9,396 nt of DNA. Source: CAINDZ01 sp964399195 (GTDB taxonomy: Bacteria > Krumholzibacteriota > Krumholzibacteriia > LZORAL124-64-63). Numbering within the stretch: the first letter of the stretch is position 1; each line of letters begins with the position of its first letter. Below are positions 7,582-9,396 of the stretch, piece after piece. The position numbers and the translations under genes were made by a program. Under the pieces are notes generated by a model. The model worked only from the letters and a program-made list of their open reading frames with translations. It did not search any database and had not been told where the DNA came from. The DNA is taken from the NCBI GenBank assembly GCA_964399195.1, contig CAYNPY010000116.1, positions 1-9,396 on the forward strand, written 5' to 3'.

Positions 7582-9165
7582 TCAGGGCGAGAATCCGCTC
7601 ATGTCCGCGCCCTGCGGCAGCGCCCTCACGATGCGGACGGCGTTGAGTTCGTCCGGGTGGATCGGGTGCTCCAGCGACAGGCTGCCCGAGGCCCCGAGCA
7701 CCATCAGGTGTCCCGCGCCGTCGCACTGCAGCGAGTGGTTCGTCAGACCGAGCGCGTGGCCGAGCTCGTGCAGGCAGACTTCGCGGAAGAACTGGTCGCT
7801 GCTGATGCCGGTCACCACCTCCAGCCGCACGCGCTCCGGCCGCACGTCGCCCAGAACGCCGCCCGGCGGCAGGTCCAGCGAAGCCTCTCCGTAACCGCCC
7901 GAGGAAGTCGTCACCCACGCGAAATAGATGTCCGCCTCGTCCCGCGAAGTCGTCTCGACCAGGAAGACCTCGCCCAATTCCTGGTTCCACAGCGCGATCA
8001 TCTCGCGCGCCGCCTGGTCCATGTCGCGTCCCGAAGCCGCGGTCGAGTCGGGCAGGAACACGCTCACCGGCCACTGGTCCCACTTCCAGAGCCGCGCCGC
8101 CGCCGTGTCCCCCACGACCGGCACCGTGCGCGTCATGTGGCGGAACCAGTTCAGGAAGCTGCCGCCGTAGGCAGAGATCTCGCACTGCGGGGCCAGTTCG
8201 TAGCGCTGCGGCAGCACGATGTCCAGCGCCACGTCCACGCCGCTGGCGATCCGGCCGGTGCGGAACGCGTAGTACCCGGCCGGCGGCGTCGTGGCCACGG
8301 TCACCGTGTCCACGCTGCGGTACGGGCCGAGCCTGAACAGGCCCTCGCCGTCGCTGTTGTCGTTGCGGCCCGGCAGGACCGTCGCGGCGATCACGCCGAG
8401 AATCGGCGCGCCGCGGTCGTCGATGACGCGGCCGTCGATCCACCACTCGGTGGTGATCAGCGTCCACCGGCTGAGCGCCGAACCGGACAACTGCCCCCGG
8501 TCGTCCCGCGCGCGGACCGCGAACCAGGCCTCGGCGCCCGCGACCAGCCCGCCGTTGGTCCGGCTGAACGTCGCGCTGTAGCCCGCCTGCCCGGGCACGT
8601 GCGGCGTGGCGCCCAGTTGGATCGCCTGCTCCCAGTTGGCGACCGTCACGGCCCCGGCATAGCTCATCGCCACCTCGTAGGCAGCGATCGGGTACGTCGA
8701 GCCGGCGACGCGCGACCAGGTGACGACCACCTCGACGGGCGCCGGTCCCGGCGCCACCGCGACGCCCGGGACCTGGGGCGGCACGGTCGACGGCTCGGGG
8801 TTCACGTCCAATACCCAGAAGAACTCGCGGCTGACCGTCCCGGCCTCCGCGCGCACGCGCAGCGTGTCCCGCCCCACCTGCTGCGCCTCGTACGTGTACT
8901 GGCGCTGGTCGCCGACGATCACCCCGCCCCGCCGCCAGACCACCGTCAGGGCGCCCTCGGGAACGACGGTGGCGGCGAACTGCAGGCTGCCGCCGATGAT
9001 CAGTTGCTGGCCCTGCGCGGCCGGCGCGAAGCTGATGACCGGATCGGCGTCCGGCCCGGTGCCGCCACCACCGCCGCAACCGGCTCCGGCCAGCGCCAGA
9101 ACCGTCGCCAGCGCGAGCGAGGGCCGGCCCCAGGCGGCCCCGTGCTTGGATAAGCGTTTTCTCAT
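7582..9165 (-). CDS. Predicted lipoprotein, multidomain, with C-terminal metzincin-type zinc protease motif
   Basis: A 527-residue exported protein that I do not match to a named gene. Residues 1-30 look like a lipoprotein signal: basic MRKRLSKHG, hydrophobic LALATVLALAG, then Cys30 (GAGC, a loose lipobox with Gly at -3) and a Gly-rich linker. Residues about 42-121 look Ig-like (GGSLQFAATV, VVWRRGG). Residues 130-232 look like a fibronectin III domain (VEVVVTWSRV, YEVAMSYAG, AWFAVRARD). Residues 241-305 resemble a carboxypeptidase regulatory-like fold (IDGRVIDDRGAPILGV). The last third is matrixin-like: WPVSVFLPDS, EADIYFAWV, then HELGHALGLTNH (466-477) with Glu467 as catalytic base, and Met488 as possible Met-turn. 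The ATG at 9165 is chosen because it starts the signal peptide; no Shine-Dalgarno is seen. A secreted or cell-surface protease is likely; the substrate is unknown. Confidence 0.82.
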   Translation of the reverse strand: MRKRLSKHGAAWGRPSLALATVLALAGAGCGGGGGTGPDADPVISFAPAAQGQQLIIGGSLQFAATVVPEGALTVVWRRGGVIVGDQRQYTYEAQQVGRDTLRVRAEAGTVSREFFWVLDVNPEPSTVPPQVPGVAVAPGPAPVEVVVTWSRVAGSTYPIAAYEVAMSYAGAVTVANWEQAIQLGATPHVPGQAGYSATFSRTNGGLVAGAEAWFAVRARDDRGQLSGSALSRWTLITTEWWIDGRVIDDRGAPILGVIAATVLPGRNDNSDGEGLFRLGPYRSVDTVTVATTPPAGYYAFRTGRIASGVDVALDIVLPQRYELAPQCEISAYGGSFLNWFRHMTRTVPVVGDTAAARLWKWDQWPVSVFLPDSTAASGRDMDQAAREMIALWNQELGEVFLVETTSRDEADIYFAWVTTSSGGYGEASLDLPPGGVLGDVRPERVRLEVVTGISSDQFFREVCLHELGHALGLTNHSLQCDGAGHLMVLGASGSLSLEHPIHPDELNAVRIVRALPQGADMSGFSP

Positions 9166-9171
9166 GCCGTC

Positions 9172-9200
9172 AATGTAGGGGCTGGTCCGGCCCGCGACAA
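9172..9200 (-). promoter_or_regulatory. Candidate promoter giving a leaderless metalloprotease mRNA
   Basis: On the minus strand TTGTCG (9195-9200), 17 bases and TACATT (9172-9177) form a plausible promoter. Only six bases (GACGGC) separate the -10 from the ATG at 9165, so the normal start position is the A of the start codon itself. No purine-rich Shine-Dalgarno sequence is present, which agrees with leaderless translation. The -35 box directly abuts the stop codon of the upstream solute-binding protein gene. Confidence 0.45.
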
Positions 9201-9396
9201 TCACCGCTCGGCCTGATTCCGGTCGCCCGCCGGGGCCACCCACCATTCGGCGAGGTTGTTGACCGGCGACAGCAGATGCGGGCGCACGTCTCGCAGGCGC
9301 CGGTTGACCGCCACGAGGTTGTCCGGATAGAAGAGATAGGCTGACGGGGGATCCGAAGCGAGGACCTCCTGCAGGCGCAGCCAGAGCGGCAGCGCC
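9201..9396 (-). CDS. Family-5 extracellular solute-binding protein, C-terminal end, cut by window edge
   Basis: The last 64 codons of a gene entering from the right edge, ending in TGA at 9201-9203. The translation contains SAYLFYPDNLVAVNRRLRDVRP, split here as SAYLFYPDNL and VAVNRRLRDVRP, and then SPVNNLAEWWV. This is the usual C-terminal pattern of peptide/nickel/oligosaccharide-type ABC transporter binding proteins, in which a YxxDxLVAxNxRVxGv segment precedes a short final strand with N-E-WW. Such proteins are periplasmic or lipid-anchored and deliver substrate to an ABC permease. The first bases at the edge lie in the second frame. The ligand is unknown, and no transporter partner is in view. 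The gene ends 35 bases before the metalloprotease ATG on the same strand, so read-through is possible besides that gene's own promoter. Confidence 0.72.
   Translation of the reverse strand, partial: ALPLWLRLQEVLASDPPSAYLFYPDNLVAVNRRLRDVRPHLLSPVNNLAEWWVAPAGDRNQAER

Noticed and set aside
7657..9153. A 498-codon plus-strand frame opposite the metalloprotease gene
   Set aside because: Arg/Ala/His-rich translation without domains; the minus strand has a signal peptide, ordered domains and a zinc motif.
9166..9246. Upstream start for the lipoprotein at 9246
   Set aside because: It would place 27 residues before the signal peptide and overlap the end of the solute-binding protein gene.

Overview
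The window is GC-rich, densely coded bacterial DNA from a diderm (Gram-negative type) organism. The evidence is an ADP-heptose/LPS-core gene block (three GT9 glycosyltransferases and a heptose bisphosphate phosphatase) and a predicted lipoprotein. I recognise no plasmid, phage, IS, CRISPR or RNA gene. Codon use is strongly GC-biased, so long open frames occur opposite and out of frame with the real genes. The phylum cannot be fixed from sequence alone. The Gly-rich lipoprotein N-terminus with Ig/FN3-like domains and the set of LexA, Hsp20, Lon and heptosyltransferases would suit an uncultured, environmental high-GC lineage, but this is only an impression.

Layout, right to left along the minus strand. 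At the right edge is the C-terminal end of a family-5 extracellular solute-binding protein (9201-9396). It is followed at once by a 527-residue predicted lipoprotein with Ig-like, FN3-like and carboxypeptidase-regulatory-like segments and a C-terminal metzincin-type zinc protease motif (7582-9165). Its promoter appears to place transcription initiation on the A of the ATG. The one plus-strand gene, a HIT-family hydrolase (7200-7544), converges on the lipoprotein gene and diverges from lexA (6372-6974). The 225-base lexA/HIT intergenic region holds a lexA promoter with an 11-bp-period direct repeat between and over its -35 and -10, a T-rich upstream tract, a strong 5'-UTR hairpin and a weaker candidate promoter for the HIT gene.

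Downstream of lexA lies a stress and envelope block: hsp20 (5777-6211), lon (3314-5698), a divergent GT9 protein (2081-3286), waaF-like (940-2097), gmhB (329-940) and another GT9 cut by the left edge (1-332). Gaps are 78 and 27 bases, followed by overlaps of 17, 1 and 4 bases, so the block may be one transcript. hsp20 has a good promoter (TTGACG, 17, TAGCAT) whose start site is covered by a perfect 9-N9-9 inverted repeat. That is the geometry of the CIRCE heat-shock operator, but the sequence is different.

Together the genes cover SOS control (LexA), protein quality control (small heat-shock chaperone and Lon) and LPS inner-core building (heptose phosphatase and heptosyltransferases). The coding content is mostly conventional. 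The most interesting material is regulatory: the hsp20 operator, the lexA direct repeat, the ACTTTC core shared by both, and the possible leaderless metzincin transcript.
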